37,209 nt of DNA, taken from NCBI GenBank assembly GCA_028872645.1, contig JAPKDK010000003.1:1-37209 (forward strand), in the 5' to 3' direction. The translations under genes and the position numbers were made by a program. Origin of the DNA: Verrucomicrobiota bacterium. Its GTDB lineage: Bacteria > Verrucomicrobiota > Verrucomicrobiia > Limisphaerales > UBA1100. The notes below the pieces were generated by a model. It did no database searches and was not told where the DNA came from. It saw nothing but the letters and a program-made list of their open reading frames with translations. Below, piece by piece: positions 36,448 through 37,209 of the stretch (position 1 is the stretch's first letter; the number at the start of each line of letters is the position of its first letter).

Positions 36448-37209
36448 CTACTTGATGGTCACCGGACTAAACCGGGTCTTGGTTCCCTTGGCGTAGATAC
36501 CGAAGTACTGGATCTTTTCCAGATCTTTAGGGGTTTGCATCACAACTTCCGTCTTACCCACTTTCAAGGTAAGCAACCCTTTAACCGTGTCAATGGTCAC
36601 CACCGCCTTGAATGATTCGTCCGGATTCAAGGCCACTTTTTTAACGGTTCCCAGGCTGCTATTAGCCCAGGATCCCGGGAAAATTCCGTGTGCTCCCATG
36701 CCGATCATGGAACCGGCCTTCCAGAGTTTATCGTTGAGAGGCTCTGCTCCCAGCACGAGGCAAGCGTTGCGGGTTCGCTCCTTGACTGCGGCCTGATACT
36801 CCAGTTCAAAGGTAATCTTTTTACCCACCGCACGATCCAGCTTATGCAGCGCAAAGGCTTCCCCCTGCCCCGCATCCAGAAGATACCCCTCACCATCCTT
36901 GGTCACCGTGCCTCCCTTGACAATCTCCCAGTCGCCGGTTTCATCCTTACCCTCGGATAATTTCTTACCCTTGGTCCGTTTGCCGCGTTGACGGGGCTTT
37001 TCATTAACCCACCATTCCGAGGGCCCCTCCTTTTCCACCTCTCCATGCACCTTGAGTAGTGCGGCCTTCATCGAGGCGAGCTTTTCGGGCATCTTGGCGG
37101 CCAAATCCGTTTGCTCCTTCCAATCCTTTTCGATCTCATAGAGTTGAAATTTTTGTAACGCGTTGTCCCCCACAATTTTCCAGTCCCCAATACGCATAGC
37201 CACATGGTT
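36448..37209 (-). CDS. C-terminal part of a sulfatase with an additional beta-rich C-terminal domain (runs off the right edge)
   Basis: NHVAMRIGDWKIVGDNALQKFQLYEIEKDWKEQTDLAAKMPEKLASMKAALLKVHGEVEKEGPSEWW matches sulfatase C-termini; a ~150-aa extension follows (ITFELEYQAAVKERTRNACLVLG...). The ORF-track M at 37203 is a GTG inside a longer frame. Confidence 0.8.
   Translation of the reverse strand, partial: NHVAMRIGDWKIVGDNALQKFQLYEIEKDWKEQTDLAAKMPEKLASMKAALLKVHGEVEKEGPSEWWVNEKPRQRGKRTKGKKLSEGKDETGDWEIVKGGTVTKDGEGYLLDAGQGEAFALHKLDRAVGKKITFELEYQAAVKERTRNACLVLGAEPLNDKLWKAGSMIGMGAHGIFPGSWANSSLGTVKKVALNPDESFKAVVTIDTVKGLLTLKVGKTEVVMQTPKDLEKIQYFGIYAKGTKTRFSPVTIK

Noticed and set aside
1-37209. CRISPR arrays, tRNA/rRNA genes, insertion sequences
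   Set aside because: Looked for regularly spaced repeats, tRNA-like cloverleaf/CCA ends and transposase motifs; none seen by eye. Small RNAs cannot be excluded without computation.

Overview
This 37.2 kb window looks like a chromosomal segment from a Verrucomicrobia/Planctomycetes-type bacterium. The assignment is inferred from sulfatase richness and from DUF1501 and PSCyt1-DUF1549/DUF1553 proteins. Content: five sulfatase genes (two cut by the window edges), and a probable sugar-acid/uronate pathway (IlvD/Edd dehydratase, DHDPS-like aldolase, uxaC, SDR and Zn-dependent dehydrogenases). There is also a coupled sulfatase / PIG-L deacetylase / esterase / EF-hand esterase / L,D-transpeptidase run. 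Other genes are a DegT-like aminotransferase plus rhomboid protease, a DUF1501 + cytochrome/DUF1549 pair divergent from a PAS-AraC regulator, a beta-propeller lactonase, a Spy-like/PDZ secreted protein pair, MscS, a tripeptidyl-peptidase II-like lipoprotein, and a class II fructose-bisphosphate aldolase. Most notable observations: (1) a ~1.4 kb 'gene graveyard' between the dehydratase operon and uxaC, made of N- and C-terminal stubs of unrelated genes, including a duplicated uxaC 5' end and a probable chimeric NHL/enolase-superfamily ORF; (2) two adjacent secreted proteins that share a module, split in one of them by an Ala/Lys repeat; (3) a TPP II homologue carrying a lipobox; (4) a dispersed CACCACAGAGGCACAGAG repeat that in one place forms a perfect 21-bp inverted repeat. 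All family calls are by reading motifs; no database search was possible.
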